A stretch of DNA of 64,000 nt from Nostoc sp. FACHB-280 (GCF_014697615.1 NZ_JACJSD010000026.1:1-64000); one strand, 5' to 3'. Positions 36,227-45,744 are shown, counted from the stretch's first letter. The notes: a model not told the origin generated them from the letters alone. Numbers and translations are program-made.

Positions 36227-37663
36227 ATGCCAGTTGTAGCTAACGCAATCAAATTTGGTACAGATGGCTGGCGGGGCGTAATTGGTGAAGAGTTCACCTT
36301 TGAACGCCTTGCCTTGGTAGCGCCAGTAGCCGCGAAAGTCTTATATGATACTTATTATTCGACAGTCGGTAGCCGGACTATTATCGTCGGTTACGATCGC
36401 CGTTTTATGGCGGAAGACTTTGCTCGTGCTGTGGCTGATGCTGTCACCGCCGTCGGATTTGATGTTTTGCTGAGTGAATCATTCGCCCCAACACCAGCAT
36501 TTAGCTGGGCTGCTAAAGAACTCAATGCTTTGGGAGCCTTGGTAATTACGGCTAGTCATAATCCTGGTGCATATTTAGGGTTAAAAGTCAAAGGATATTT
36601 TGGTGGTTCAGTACCGCCAGAATTTACCAAAGAGATAGAAGCACTGCTACCGCAGGGTGTACCAACAGCAGCTACTCCCGGTAAATTGGATAAGTTCGAC
36701 CCTTGGCCTAGTTACACAACAGGCTTACAAGGCAAAGTAGATATTGCCAAAATTCGAGAAGCGATCGCCTCTGGGAAACTGACGGTGTTTGCAGATGTGA
36801 TGCACGGTGCAGCAGCTGGCGGACTGGCAAGATTATTGGGTGATCAGGTTAAAGAAATCAATAGCAACCGTGACCCGTTATTTGGTGGTGGTGCGCCGGA
36901 ACCATTACCGAAGTATCTTTCTCAGTTATTTGAAGTTATCAAAACTCACCGAGAAACTAATCAATCAGGTTTAACTGTTGGTTTAGTATTTGATGGAGAT
37001 TGCGATCGCATTGCAGCAGTAGACCAAGAAGCTAACTTCTTAAGTTCGCAAATTTTAATCCCGATATTAATTGACCATTTAACTCTGCGACGCGGTTTTA
37101 CAGGGGAAATCATTAAAACTGTCAGTGGTTCTGATTTAATTCCCCGTGTCGCCGCACTGCACAATCTGTCATTGTTTGAAACACCAGTCGGTTACAAATA
37201 CATCGCCGACAGAATGTTAGTCTCACAGGTACTCTTGGGTGGGGAAGAATCCGGTGGGATTGGTTATGGTAGCCACATTCCCGAACGAGACGCGCTACTT
37301 TCGGCATTGTATGTCTTAGAAGCAATTGTCGAATCTGGGCGCGATTTGAGCGAATATTATTCTGACTTGCAACAACAAACAGGGTTTAATTCGGCTTACG
37401 ATCGCATCGATTTACCCTTAGCTAGTATGGAAGTGCGAACGCGTCTTTTGCAACAACTCCAAACCCAACCCTTAACCGAAATTGCGGGAAAAGCAGTCAT
37501 TGATTGTCAAACAATCGACGGTTATAAATTCCGCCTTGCTGACAAAAGTTGGTTAATGATTCGCTTTAGCGGAACCGAACCAGTCTTGCGCCTCTACTGC
37601 GAAGCCGCCACTATTGAGGAAGTACATAAAACCCTTGATTGGGCGAGACAGTGGGCAGAGTAA
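36227..37663 (+). CDS. Phosphoglucomutase/phosphomannomutase family protein
   Basis: A 478-residue alpha-D-phosphohexomutase. Four domains are visible: the catalytic Ser loop TASHNPG (about residues 108-114), the metal-binding loop DGDCDR, the sugar-binding loop GEESGG, and the phosphate-binding loop RFSGTEPVLRLY near the C-terminus. The N-terminus KFGTDGWRGVIGEEF is typical. It interconverts hexose-1- and hexose-6-phosphates, feeding glycogen or exopolysaccharide synthesis; glucose versus mannose specificity is not decided by sequence alone. It is followed 75 bases later by rdgB. Confidence 0.93.
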   Translation: MPVVANAIKFGTDGWRGVIGEEFTFERLALVAPVAAKVLYDTYYSTVGSRTIIVGYDRRFMAEDFARAVADAVTAVGFDVLLSESFAPTPAFSWAAKELNALGALVITASHNPGAYLGLKVKGYFGGSVPPEFTKEIEALLPQGVPTAATPGKLDKFDPWPSYTTGLQGKVDIAKIREAIASGKLTVFADVMHGAAAGGLARLLGDQVKEINSNRDPLFGGGAPEPLPKYLSQLFEVIKTHRETNQSGLTVGLVFDGDCDRIAAVDQEANFLSSQILIPILIDHLTLRRGFTGEIIKTVSGSDLIPRVAALHNLSLFETPVGYKYIADRMLVSQVLLGGEESGGIGYGSHIPERDALLSALYVLEAIVESGRDLSEYYSDLQQQTGFNSAYDRIDLPLASMEVRTRLLQQLQTQPLTEIAGKAVIDCQTIDGYKFRLADKSWLMIRFSGTEPVLRLYCEAATIEEVHKTLDWARQWAE

Positions 37664-37705
37664 TATCAGTGAACAGTTATCAGTTGTCAGTGATCACGTT
37701 TAATT

Positions 37706-37733
37706 GTTAACTGTTAACTGTTAACTGTTAACT
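37706..37733. repeat. Heptamer tandem repeat GTTAACT x4 before rdgB
   Basis: Four perfect GTTAACT units ending 5 bases before the rdgB ATG, exactly where a ribosome binding site would lie. Upstream, CAGTTATCAGTTGTCAGTGATCA is a looser relative. Confidence 0.9.
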
Positions 37734-37738
37734 GAAAT

Positions 37739-38323
37739 ATGACTAAATTACTCGTAGTAGCCACAAGCAATCCAGGTAAGTTAAAGGAAATGCAAGCTTA
37801 CCTGATAGATTCTGGTTGGGAATTAACGCTGAAGCCAGAAGAATTAGAAGTCGAAGAAACAGGTGATACATTTGCGGCTAACGCTTGTTTAAAAGCATCC
37901 GAAGTTGCCAAAGCTACAGGGAAATGGGCAATCGCTGATGATTCTGGTTTGCAGGTAGATGCTTTGAATGGTGTACCGGGAGTATATTCGGCGCGTTATG
38001 GCAAAACCGATGCAGAGAGAATTTCGCGGTTATTAACAGAATTAGGTGATGAAAGTAACAGACAAGCACAATTTGTCTGTGTAGTAGCGATCGCTCGTCC
38101 AGATGGTGAGATAGCTGTACAATGCGAAGGTATTTGTCGTGGTGAAATTTTATATGCACCGCGTGGTGAGGGTGGTTTTGGGTATGATCCTGTATTTTAT
38201 GTTCCCGAAAAACAGTTAACCTTTGCCCAAATGTCCCCAGAGGAGAAAAAATCAGTTAGTCATCGTGGTCAGGCGTTTGCAGCGTTAATCCCACAACTGA
38301 GTACAATACTGAGTGCTGAGTAA
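37739..38323 (+). CDS. rdgB: XTP/dITP diphosphatase (RdgB/HAM1)
   Basis: A 194-residue house-cleaning pyrophosphatase that hydrolyses dITP and XTP to keep deaminated purines out of DNA. Motifs: SNPGKLKEMQAYL (residues 10-22), ADDSGLQVDALNGVPGVYSARYG, GEGGFGYDPVFYVPE and SHRGQAFAAL. All catalytic regions are intact. No ribosome binding site is visible because the sequence before the ATG is a GTTAACT heptamer array. The C-terminal LSAE comes from the ACTGAGTGCTGAG-type repeat at its 3' end. Confidence 0.95.
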   Translation: MTKLLVVATSNPGKLKEMQAYLIDSGWELTLKPEELEVEETGDTFAANACLKASEVAKATGKWAIADDSGLQVDALNGVPGVYSARYGKTDAERISRLLTELGDESNRQAQFVCVVAIARPDGEIAVQCEGICRGEILYAPRGEGGFGYDPVFYVPEKQLTFAQMSPEEKKSVSHRGQAFAALIPQLSTILSAE

Positions 38324-38375
38324 AGTTTCGACCTTCTATTTTTATCGACTTAGCAATTACCATTTACAAACTACT

Positions 38376-38846
38376 ATGGCTATAGCGATCGCACTCAATA
38401 CAGATTCGATTAACAAATTAGATTTGTCACCTGCTTTAGCAGTTATTGAACCGCTTTTGCAAGAGGGAATCGCTGCTTATGAACAGCAATTAAGCTTTGA
38501 CATCAACTACTCTTTAGATCCTGGTGACCCCCGCGAACTTTCCGAAGTTCCAGAACTACGCCTGTGGTTTATTCGTTTAGATGCAAAATATCCTTGGATA
38601 CCTTTTTTATTAGATTGGAAAGGCGGGGAATTAGCTCGTTATGCAGCTATGCTTGTACCACATCAATTCAGTACTAAAGAAGGCATTCAATATAATCCTG
38701 AAGCATTAGAAATATTTTTAATGCACAAAATATTCGTTTTGACTGACTGGTTAAAACAACAAGCAATTCCCAGTTCATCCAGGTTAAAATCGATGGCGCA
38801 AATACTGGGTTATGAATTAGATGATGGATTGTTTGAGATGTTTTAA
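38376..38846 (+). CDS. crr6: CRR6-family NDH-1 assembly factor (NdhI maturation)
   Basis: A 156-residue protein from the ATG at 38376; the open frame reaches back to 38313 inside rdgB but the upstream part is not family-like. The segments RELSEVPELRLWFIRLDAKYPWIPFLLDWKGGELARYAAMLVPHQF (read in pieces) and FLMHKIFVLTDWLKQ match what I recall of the CRR6/DUF1817 family of cyanobacteria and chloroplasts, needed for assembly of the NDH-1 hydrophilic arm. It is soluble and acidic. Gene symbol by family resemblance. Confidence 0.8.
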   Translation: MAIAIALNTDSINKLDLSPALAVIEPLLQEGIAAYEQQLSFDINYSLDPGDPRELSEVPELRLWFIRLDAKYPWIPFLLDWKGGELARYAAMLVPHQFSTKEGIQYNPEALEIFLMHKIFVLTDWLKQQAIPSSSRLKSMAQILGYELDDGLFEMF

Positions 38847-38986
38847 ATTAGAGTTTACAGGCGAATTTTGAGTCAGAATTCAGGAGTCAGAATCCAGGAG
38901 CCAGAATGTTAGAAAGTTTAATCACCCATACGCTCCTTACTTTTAAATTCTGAATTCTGACTTCTGTTTGCTGAATTCTTATAACT
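38847..38986. repeat. Intergenic AGGAGTCAGAATTC repeats
   Basis: Copies of a CAGGAGTCAGAATC-type unit at about 38878-38907 face the complementary ATTCTGAATTCTGACTTCTG at about 38945-38966, so the region can fold as a hairpin between two convergent genes. Similar TTCTGAATTCTGGCTCC text occurs at about 24301-24340. Confidence 0.6.
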
Positions 38987-40534
38987 TCAATTCCCTGTTT
39001 TCCCTACCCAATAAAGATAAAATCTTTCACTATCTACCCAAGCTCTTTTAAAACTCTTAATAGGGACAATATTTAAATCATTTCTATTGGTATTCAGCTT
39101 TTGATTTAAAATCAATAAAATTTTGCTTTTAACTGCTTGGCTCTGAAGTAACGTGTAAATTTGTCTCAATATCTCAGGCTGCTCAACATCTTGACGACCT
39201 TGTTTAAATAAGGTGAAACTTCCCATTGTTTGCCGTTCAGGATAGTAAAACTTGCGATTTAGATACCCTGATAAAGCAGCCATATTTGCATCTCGGCTGG
39301 CTACAATAAATTCATCATTTAGCTGATTTTGTTGGATGTAATGAGCAGTTTCTCTACTGGCAGAAAATGGAATATTTAAATCCCTAGCAAAGCCATAAAC
39401 ACCTCCAAATAATTGAGCAACCAGAATTAAAGTAAAAATTACATAATGCCATTTTTGAGCTAAATTAAATAATCTTGGTGTTGGAGCTAATTTATTTTCC
39501 CACACTAGAGAATTTTGATAATAACTTTCTAGCCATAAGGCTGCTATAAAAACTAAATAAAAATGTCCAAAGTGACGATGATTTCCAGTAAATCGTAAAT
39601 AAGTAAATGCCAGTAGGATAAAATTTCCTACTGTATACATAAAAAGCACAACTGGTTTTTTAGAAAATTTTATTAAGTATAAAGTAAATATCAAAATACT
39701 GATGATAGTACAGATAATCAAATCTAGCAATCTTTTTTTTGGGATAATCAACAAATAACTAGCAAACAATCTGTTGATACTCTTTAACAAATTGAATATA
39801 TCTAAATTTATTGACCATCCATGACTCAATCCACCATGTAAATAACTATTGGCAGGGGGAGTAATAATATAAATTGATAAGATATAAAAAAATATAACAA
39901 TTCCAAAACTTAAAATTAAATCGTAATTTCGGCTTTGTACAAAATAATTTTTTCTATGCTGACTATCAAAACAAAATTCAAATAGCAACGTCAATGATAA
40001 AGCAAATGACACAAGTAAACCATAAGCACTACTATTTGCCAATAAGCCTATGAAGATAGATAAATACAGATAAGTTGTTTTTCGGGATGGAAATACAGCA
40101 CAAAAAGCAAAAATAAATAGGAGACTAAAAGCATAATTGCGGGAAATTAAAAAATATTCATAAAAAGGAAAATAACCAAAGATAAATAAGAGTTTTTGTT
40201 TATAGTTAAAGGGACTATATAAATAAAATATGAGAACCGCAGTAATTGTAATAGATAAGTGAAACAGTTGCATAATCAAGGGATTGTCGGCAATTATTCT
40301 CAAAAATGCAAGAGAAAAATACCACAATACTGGATGCCCTTCGTATTTAATATTGGCAATTAAAGCTGTGAAAGATTCGCTGTCTCTCACAATCAACCAA
40401 GGGTTGAGTTCATCGCGCCACATTGCATGATTGAGAATACCTATGAAACCTAGTATTGAAAAAATAATTACGCTCAACCAAGGATAAAGAGAAAATAGAG
40501 TTGAAATCCGATTAATTGCTTTTTTAGCTAACAT
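38987..40534 (-). CDS. Polytopic membrane protein, GT-C/PMT-like
   Basis: A 515-residue protein with about ten to twelve hydrophobic spans. After the first span comes a WRDELNPWLIV loop (Asp-Glu in the first outer loop), and then the ENIKYEGHPVLWY-like segment, which resembles the acidic catalytic loop of GT-C glycosyltransferases (dolichyl-phosphate-mannose-type, GT39/ArnT-like). The C-terminal 110 residues are soluble and lumenal-like. Strongly AT-rich compared with its neighbours, which may indicate recent transfer. The sugar donor and acceptor are not known. It converges on crr6. Confidence 0.65.
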   Translation of the reverse strand: MLAKKAINRISTLFSLYPWLSVIIFSILGFIGILNHAMWRDELNPWLIVRDSESFTALIANIKYEGHPVLWYFSLAFLRIIADNPLIMQLFHLSITITAVLIFYLYSPFNYKQKLLFIFGYFPFYEYFLISRNYAFSLLFIFAFCAVFPSRKTTYLYLSIFIGLLANSSAYGLLVSFALSLTLLFEFCFDSQHRKNYFVQSRNYDLILSFGIVIFFYILSIYIITPPANSYLHGGLSHGWSINLDIFNLLKSINRLFASYLLIIPKKRLLDLIICTIISILIFTLYLIKFSKKPVVLFMYTVGNFILLAFTYLRFTGNHRHFGHFYLVFIAALWLESYYQNSLVWENKLAPTPRLFNLAQKWHYVIFTLILVAQLFGGVYGFARDLNIPFSASRETAHYIQQNQLNDEFIVASRDANMAALSGYLNRKFYYPERQTMGSFTLFKQGRQDVEQPEILRQIYTLLQSQAVKSKILLILNQKLNTNRNDLNIVPIKSFKRAWVDSERFYLYWVGKTGN

Positions 40535-40606
40535 TGGTTGGAAATTATTTTTTCAATTTAATAAATGGTTGTACCAATTCTATAAGACACTGTACTCTAT
40601 AAATCC

Positions 40607-40636
40607 TGTAGAGACATTGTATACAACGCCTCTACA
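40607..40636. repeat. 30-bp near-perfect palindrome TGTAGAGACATTGTATAC...
   Basis: The 30 bases read nearly the same on both strands (TGTAGAGAC...GTATAC...CTCTACA), with G:T pairs only. It lies between the EAL gene's stop and the GT-C-like gene's start. A known-looking dispersed palindromic repeat of filamentous cyanobacteria, also usable as a terminator. Confidence 0.7.
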
Positions 40637-40650
40637 ATCACTTGCTATTA

Positions 40651-42384
40651 TTACAATACTACGTATGAGTTTGATGCAGTTATTTTTTCTAGCGGATGGA
40701 AATTTTGTTGAAGTAGTTGAGTGATTCTCTCAGCAGGTGCAGGAATACCGAAGTAATATCCTTGACCTTCTTGACAACCACATTTTTGTAAGTACTCTAG
40801 CTGTTCTTGCGTTTCTACGCCCTCTGCGGTGATGTTTAACTGGAGACTTTTGGCTAAGGCAATAATGGCATCGGTAATAGCTGCACTATCAGGGTTAGAT
40901 ATGACATCTTGTACAAAGGAACGATCAATTTTGATCATATTTACAGGGAAACGGTTCAAGTAGTTTAAGGAAGAATAGCCAGTCCCGAAGTCGTCTAAGG
41001 CTAAACATACGCCTAGTTCTCGTAATTGTTGGAGGGTTTTTACAGAACGTTCAATGTCACCCATTAAAGAGCTTTCGGTGACTTCTAATTCTAAGTAAGA
41101 TGATGGCAACTCTGTTTCTTGTAAGACTTGTTTGATAACCTCTACTAAGTTTGGTTCTTCAAACTGTCTGGCTGAAAGGTTGACTGACATCCGAATTGGT
41201 TCGATTCCAGCTAATTGCCAAGCCCGATTTTGAGCGCAGGCGCTACGTAATACCCATTCTCCAATTGAGATAATCAAACCATTGTTTTCAGCAATGGGGA
41301 TAAATTTGGCTGGAGAAATCAACCCGCGTGTGGGATGTTGCCAACGTACAAGTGCTTCTAGTGCGGTTACTTGTCTAGTGCGTAAATCAATTAAGGGTTG
41401 ATAGTAAACTACAATTTCTCCATGTTCTAATGCTCCCCGCAGTTCATTTTCTAGTGTTAATCGCTCTTGTAATTGAGCGTTAATTTCTGGGGAATAGAAG
41501 CGATGTTGACTGCGTCCTTGCTGTTTTGCTTGGTACAGAGCGATGTGAGCCTGTTGTAATAATTGATCTACAGAATTACGATCGCCTACACTGTTAATGG
41601 TGATGCCAATGCTGGCAGTAATGTGAATTTGCTGCCCTTCGATTAGAAAAGGTTTGGATATTGTATTTAAAAGTAACTGCGAGAGTTTGATGACATTCTC
41701 AAAAGAAAGTATATCAGTGTGGGCGATCGCAAATTCATCTTGACTCAAATGGGCAAGCATATCTGTTTGACTTATACAATTAGTTAAACGTTGGGCAACT
41801 GCTCTTAAAAGCAAGTTCAATTTTTCATGCTCCAACCCATGACTGATACCCGTAAAATCGTCAATTCCCAGCACCAGTAAGCCTACAAGCTGCTGCTGAT
41901 TGTAAGATTGTGATATGTTCTGATACAGGCGATCGCAGAATAAATCTCGGTTCGGTAATCCAGTTAAATTATCATAGTTAGTAATTTGATGAATTAACTC
42001 ATCCAACTTGTGCAGAGTTTGGCTAGTATCTGCCATTAATGTACCTGCCTCATCTACATATTCTGTAGGCAGTTCTGGTAATTTTTTAGTATGAAAATAA
42101 TCTTGTAGTGCCGCCGAAGTTAAAATAACTGGAGCCAGGAGATAGCGCAGTGCATATAATGTTGCGGCTGTACCTGCAAGTGTGGCTAATAAAGCAATTA
42201 ACAATACTCTTAATGCTATTTCCCAAGAATAAGAGTTAGATGTAACAAACCAAAATAGTAAAGTGAGCAATGGTACATGAGTGCCTAAAAAAGCTACCAG
42301 CATTATTTTTGCTGTGTAGCTATTTTTCACCCAACGAAATTTAGCTAGATAGGAGTATAGGTAAAGTTGGTGATTCAGCTTCAT
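40651..42384 (-). CDS. c-di-GMP phosphodiesterase with degenerate GGDEF and intact EAL
   Basis: About 577 residues from the ATG at 42384. Two hydrophobic helices near residues 26-48 and 56-82 anchor it, followed by a HAMP-like segment. The GGDEF domain (about 135-300) has SQDEF at 214-218 in place of GGDEF, so it is probably not a cyclase but may bind GTP. The EAL domain (about 315-560) has EAL at 343-345, the metal-site residues in SVNLSARQFE and LELEVTESSLM, and LDDFGTGYSS and IKIDRSFV, so hydrolysis of c-di-GMP is expected. A motility or biofilm role fits but is inferred. Confidence 0.9.
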   Translation of the reverse strand: MKLNHQLYLYSYLAKFRWVKNSYTAKIMLVAFLGTHVPLLTLLFWFVTSNSYSWEIALRVLLIALLATLAGTAATLYALRYLLAPVILTSAALQDYFHTKKLPELPTEYVDEAGTLMADTSQTLHKLDELIHQITNYDNLTGLPNRDLFCDRLYQNISQSYNQQQLVGLLVLGIDDFTGISHGLEHEKLNLLLRAVAQRLTNCISQTDMLAHLSQDEFAIAHTDILSFENVIKLSQLLLNTISKPFLIEGQQIHITASIGITINSVGDRNSVDQLLQQAHIALYQAKQQGRSQHRFYSPEINAQLQERLTLENELRGALEHGEIVVYYQPLIDLRTRQVTALEALVRWQHPTRGLISPAKFIPIAENNGLIISIGEWVLRSACAQNRAWQLAGIEPIRMSVNLSARQFEEPNLVEVIKQVLQETELPSSYLELEVTESSLMGDIERSVKTLQQLRELGVCLALDDFGTGYSSLNYLNRFPVNMIKIDRSFVQDVISNPDSAAITDAIIALAKSLQLNITAEGVETQEQLEYLQKCGCQEGQGYYFGIPAPAERITQLLQQNFHPLEKITASNSYVVL

Positions 42385-43267
42385 AGACTTTGTTAGATGA
42401 TAGATAGTTGGCAAATTAATTACTAGGATTTTTCTGGCAGAAAATTTCCGGGGATTTATTACCTTATTTTCCAGAAAAATGCAGTGATTTAAATTCCTCT
42501 ATTCAGTTTATAAAATGCCATCTATAGTTTTTGTAAAGGTCATCTATAGCCTATTTCCGTACTAAAAATTGATTAGTAAAATTACTGTTTAATATATTAA
42601 TTATTGGATAAATTTTTATTGTTGCTTTAATTGAGTTGGATAGAAGTCATATTTTTGAGGTTGAGCAAAAACTTCAGGTCTTATCCAGAGCATTTACTGG
42701 AATTATAAAATGATTGACAAGTCAAAATAATTCTACGCTTTATAAGATTCTAACTATCTAAAACTCAGGGTTTATATACGAGCGACAACATAAAAACAAA
42801 ATTTTATCTATCTTGTAAAGGATAAAAATTACTTAATGGATTTAATAAATAGATGGAGCTAGTAATAATTTTAATGAATCTTATTTGAGATAACTTGTCT
42901 TGATTGATGTAATAAATTAATTTAAGATAAATTTAAATTTAGTATCATAATTATGTGCATATTTTAGCAATCAACGTAATTCTGATACTAGAATACTTAA
43001 GTATTAGCTGGCTGATAGCAAATAAATAGTGATTTTTTCTTAACCAAATCATTAATGATCAATTGTGTAGTCATCTGATTGGATGATAAAACATATTTAC
43101 TTAAAATTTAAGCGAACAAAGTTAAAAAACAGCCTGTAACCAAGATACACAAGCTGTTTTTGAGAACTGTTTAGTTTTTATTTAATTGGTTGTTTTAGCT
43201 TATTTAAAAAGGCATCTATCTGAAGATAGGTTTATTAAATAACAATGTATGTTAGTAAAAAAGCCAA
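42385..43267. other. Long AT-rich intergenic region upstream of the EAL gene
   Basis: 883 bases, strongly AT-rich, with no ORF accepted on either strand. It should hold the promoter of the EAL gene, and it contains the terminator hairpin of the upstream exonuclease gene (43125-43161). Confidence 0.5.
43125..43161 (-). terminator. Terminator after the exonuclease gene
   Basis: A 9-bp stem AAAAACAGC / GCTGTTTTT with a 19-base loop. On the minus strand the stem runs into a T-run. It lies about 107 bases after the exonuclease stop. Confidence 0.7.
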
Positions 43268-43834
43268 CTATAATTTTTGGCGATTGAAAATCCAAGGCAA
43301 AAGTTTAGCAATATTTTTCGCATCATCAATCCCACGATGATGAGTTCCTTTTAATTCTATATTGACGAGTTTTAATGCTTCTGCCATACCGTATCGCTTA
43401 GATAACCCTTGGCTGTCACTAAACTGTTGTTTGAGATTAACGTGAGGATAAGCAATCGGAAAAGGAAGATTGTGAAACTTGCTATCTTGTTTAAACTGGT
43501 TGCGATCATAGTCTCCCCAGGAACCGAATACAGCATTGGGGTAATTAGATAACCATTTTTTCAGTATAGCGATCGCTTCGGGATATTCTGGTGCTTGTTC
43601 AACCTGTGTCTGAGTAATTGATGTCAGTGATTTACAAAATTCAGTCAGTGTAGGATAGCGAACTGGCTTGATAAAGGTTTGAAACTCATCGATAATTGTT
43701 AAAGTCTGCGCCTCAACCATCACGGCTCCAATTTCAATGATTTCCATCTCATGCCGTTTGATAGTTCCTTGATTACAACAAGTTGCTTCTAAATCAAGTA
43801 CTAATAAGTAATCATACTGATTCAAGTTCATCAT
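43268..43834 (-). CDS. DEDDh 3'-5' exonuclease (ERI-1/KapD-like)
   Basis: About 188 residues from the ATG at 43834 (an adjacent ATG follows; the longer form from 43864 adds 10 residues). Exo I motif YLLVLDLEATC (Asp-Glu), Exo II FGSWGDYDRNQF, and Exo III HHRGIDDAKNIAKLLPWI (His-Asp) identify a DEDDh exonuclease. The lineage resembles the ERI-1-like 3' RNA exonucleases and KapD rather than the DNA polymerase proofreading subunit. Substrate not determined. It stands alone, with a 9-base repeat upstream. Confidence 0.85.
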   Translation of the reverse strand: MMNLNQYDYLLVLDLEATCCNQGTIKRHEMEIIEIGAVMVEAQTLTIIDEFQTFIKPVRYPTLTEFCKSLTSITQTQVEQAPEYPEAIAILKKWLSNYPNAVFGSWGDYDRNQFKQDSKFHNLPFPIAYPHVNLKQQFSDSQGLSKRYGMAEALKLVNIELKGTHHRGIDDAKNIAKLLPWIFNRQKL

Positions 43835-43980
43835 TGCACCGCAAACTTTGAGAGAATATAGCAATCGTAAATGATGTACAAATATCTCTGCCTTGTCTAT
43901 CTTGTCTCCCTTGTCTCTTTTGTTCTCATCTTAAATAGGAATGCGAGACTTCTTGAGATCAATTTGGTATTACTACATAT

Positions 43981-44268
43981 CTAACAGTATTTGGTCACAT
44001 CTTCACCGCATTCATCTGCCAAATACATCAAACACTTAAAACGTAGACTAACTACTTGTTCATAAAACGGATTTAACTTGCACAAAGGTGGAATGTGAAA
44101 CAGCGTCCGCCCTAAAATTGATACAGTTCTCTCAAATGGACAATGAGCAGGAATAAGTTTACACAAAATTCTGGCAAGTTGATCATTACGTATTTCTAAA
44201 ACATCAAGCTGATGACGTAGCTGGGTTAAGAAGCCGCTCTTCTTTTGAAATTGATTGGATAAACCCAT
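43981..44268 (-). CDS. Mo-dependent nitrogenase C-terminal-domain protein
   Basis: A 95-residue protein carrying the small Mo-nitro_C domain: HCPFERTVSILGRTLFHIPPLCKLNPFYEQVVSLRFKCLMYLADECGEDVTKYC, read in pieces with conserved Cys residues. In cyanobacteria this domain appears as stand-alone proteins outside nif clusters, so it is not evidence of a nitrogenase operon here. Function not known. It lies on the same strand as the exonuclease gene downstream. Confidence 0.82.
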   Translation of the reverse strand: MGLSNQFQKKSGFLTQLRHQLDVLEIRNDQLARILCKLIPAHCPFERTVSILGRTLFHIPPLCKLNPFYEQVVSLRFKCLMYLADECGEDVTKYC

Positions 44269-44680
44269 AGCTGAAATTTCCTTTAGTCCATTGTCACCCC
44301 TCTAAAGTTACAAGGATATTTTGAGAATAACATAGTATAATTACCAGATTATTTTGTGGATATTTAAAATTTAAGTATTAATCCCGTAAAATTGCTGAGG
44401 AAGTAATTCAGGAAGTGAGTTACATAGCAAAATAGTAGGAAACAGCCGCCCGTATATATACTGTAATTCATGCTAATTCTCAATAGCAAAAATGAGTAAT
44501 ATAGAACCATATTAGATTTTGAAAATACACCTATAGCAGTCCTATTTGATATGTGAAAACAACAGACAAGGAGGACAAGGGAGACAAAGGAGAGGGAATT
44601 ACTTGCTAATTTTAAACTAAGTACTTAAAGTTGCTCAATTCTACTAACAAAATATTTTCAGCTTTGTATTGTTGATTAGC
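44269..44680. repeat. Intergenic region with 9-base GACAAGGAG repeats
   Basis: 412 bases with no gene. About 44561-44600 carries GACAAGGAGGACAAGGGAGACAAAGGAGAGGG, a run of the same 9-base family as 26796-26864. The rest is AT-rich and should hold the promoter of the Mo-nitro_C gene. Confidence 0.6.
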
Positions 44681-45493
44681 TTAGGTTCTAGCAGGACAAC
44701 GCACTGGAATTCTGGTCATATTGTAAATCTTTTGAGCGATCGCAGATAATTGCTCATGACTTACACACCGCAGTTGCTGACAAATATAATTACTTGATGG
44801 TTTGATATTATTACCTCTAGCATCTAACTGTCTAACTAAGACGCGTGGACGAGAAGGTGTGTTGAGTTGAATTTCATCCGGTAAAAGATGTTGAATAAAT
44901 TGAATATAATCTTGCAAAATCTCTGGTTTCCAAAGAGATAAAACCATCGTTTGTATAGCTAGATATCCCTTATATTCTTGGCGAAATTGCTCAATTCCTG
45001 TGAGGATATTTGGTAAATCTATTGTCGCCACAGGTTGGTTAACTCGTTGGAGTTGCTTTGAAGAAATAGCATCTAGTTTCACTGCTACAATATCTGCCCA
45101 TTTCAAAGCACTGCGTACTGTATCATCGCCTAATAAAGTACTATTAGTTAAAACAATCACTGGTTTTTGGGCGACTGTTTTCACAGCAGTGAGAATTTCT
45201 GCTAAATTCAAGGCTAAAGTAGGTTCGCCACTTCCACTAAGAGTAACTACATTAATATCTTCCCAGTTTTTAATTGCTTGTAAGTCACTAAGTATTTGAT
45301 TTGTAGGGACAAAAATCTGTCGCTGATGCGTATGTTTTTGAATATTTCCCAATTGACAGTATACACAGTTAAAGGAACAAGTTGATACCATCCCAATAGG
45401 ATCAATACCTAGGGATTTTCCATATCGCCAAGATTTTACAGGGCCATATACAGCAGAAAAACTTTGATTTGATAGTGATTGCGTTGCGTCCAT
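44681..45493 (-). CDS. Radical SAM protein
   Basis: About 270 residues from the ATG at 45493; a GTG at 45502 is possible. The [4Fe-4S] cluster motif is CSFNCVYCQLG (CxxxCxxC), followed by the SAM-binding GSGEPTLALNLAEIL. The C-terminal half ends in basic and Cys residues (VRCPART). Similar to the widely distributed cyanobacterial and archaeal radical SAM proteins of unknown substrate; I cannot name the reaction. It is divergent from the pirin gene at 45745. Confidence 0.85.
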   Translation of the reverse strand: MDATQSLSNQSFSAVYGPVKSWRYGKSLGIDPIGMVSTCSFNCVYCQLGNIQKHTHQRQIFVPTNQILSDLQAIKNWEDINVVTLSGSGEPTLALNLAEILTAVKTVAQKPVIVLTNSTLLGDDTVRSALKWADIVAVKLDAISSKQLQRVNQPVATIDLPNILTGIEQFRQEYKGYLAIQTMVLSLWKPEILQDYIQFIQHLLPDEIQLNTPSRPRVLVRQLDARGNNIKPSSNYICQQLRCVSHEQLSAIAQKIYNMTRIPVRCPART

Positions 45494-45744
45494 ATTTTTC
45501 ACTACCTACAGTTAGAGTATTCACTATAGGTTATCAGCTAATTCAATTGATTTATAACTATTAAGTTATGTCAATTAGACTGACTTGATTTATCTTTTTT
45601 ACATTCCTTTAGCAAACTTTGAAATGCTCCATATATAGCAATGCAAAATTATTTAGCAATATCTCTTCCTTGCCATATTTGTATCTTAATGTGCATATAT
45701 CAAATATAATAATTTCAGCATTTACCAATTACCCCCCATTACAA

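Noticed and set aside
38313-38375. N-terminal extension of the CRR6-like protein
   Set aside because: The extra 21 residues overlap rdgB and lack family character; the ATG at 38376 gives the expected N-terminus.
43981-44268. Evidence for a nif cluster
   Set aside because: Only the stand-alone Mo-nitro_C domain is present; no nifHDK, nifB or related genes lie in the window.
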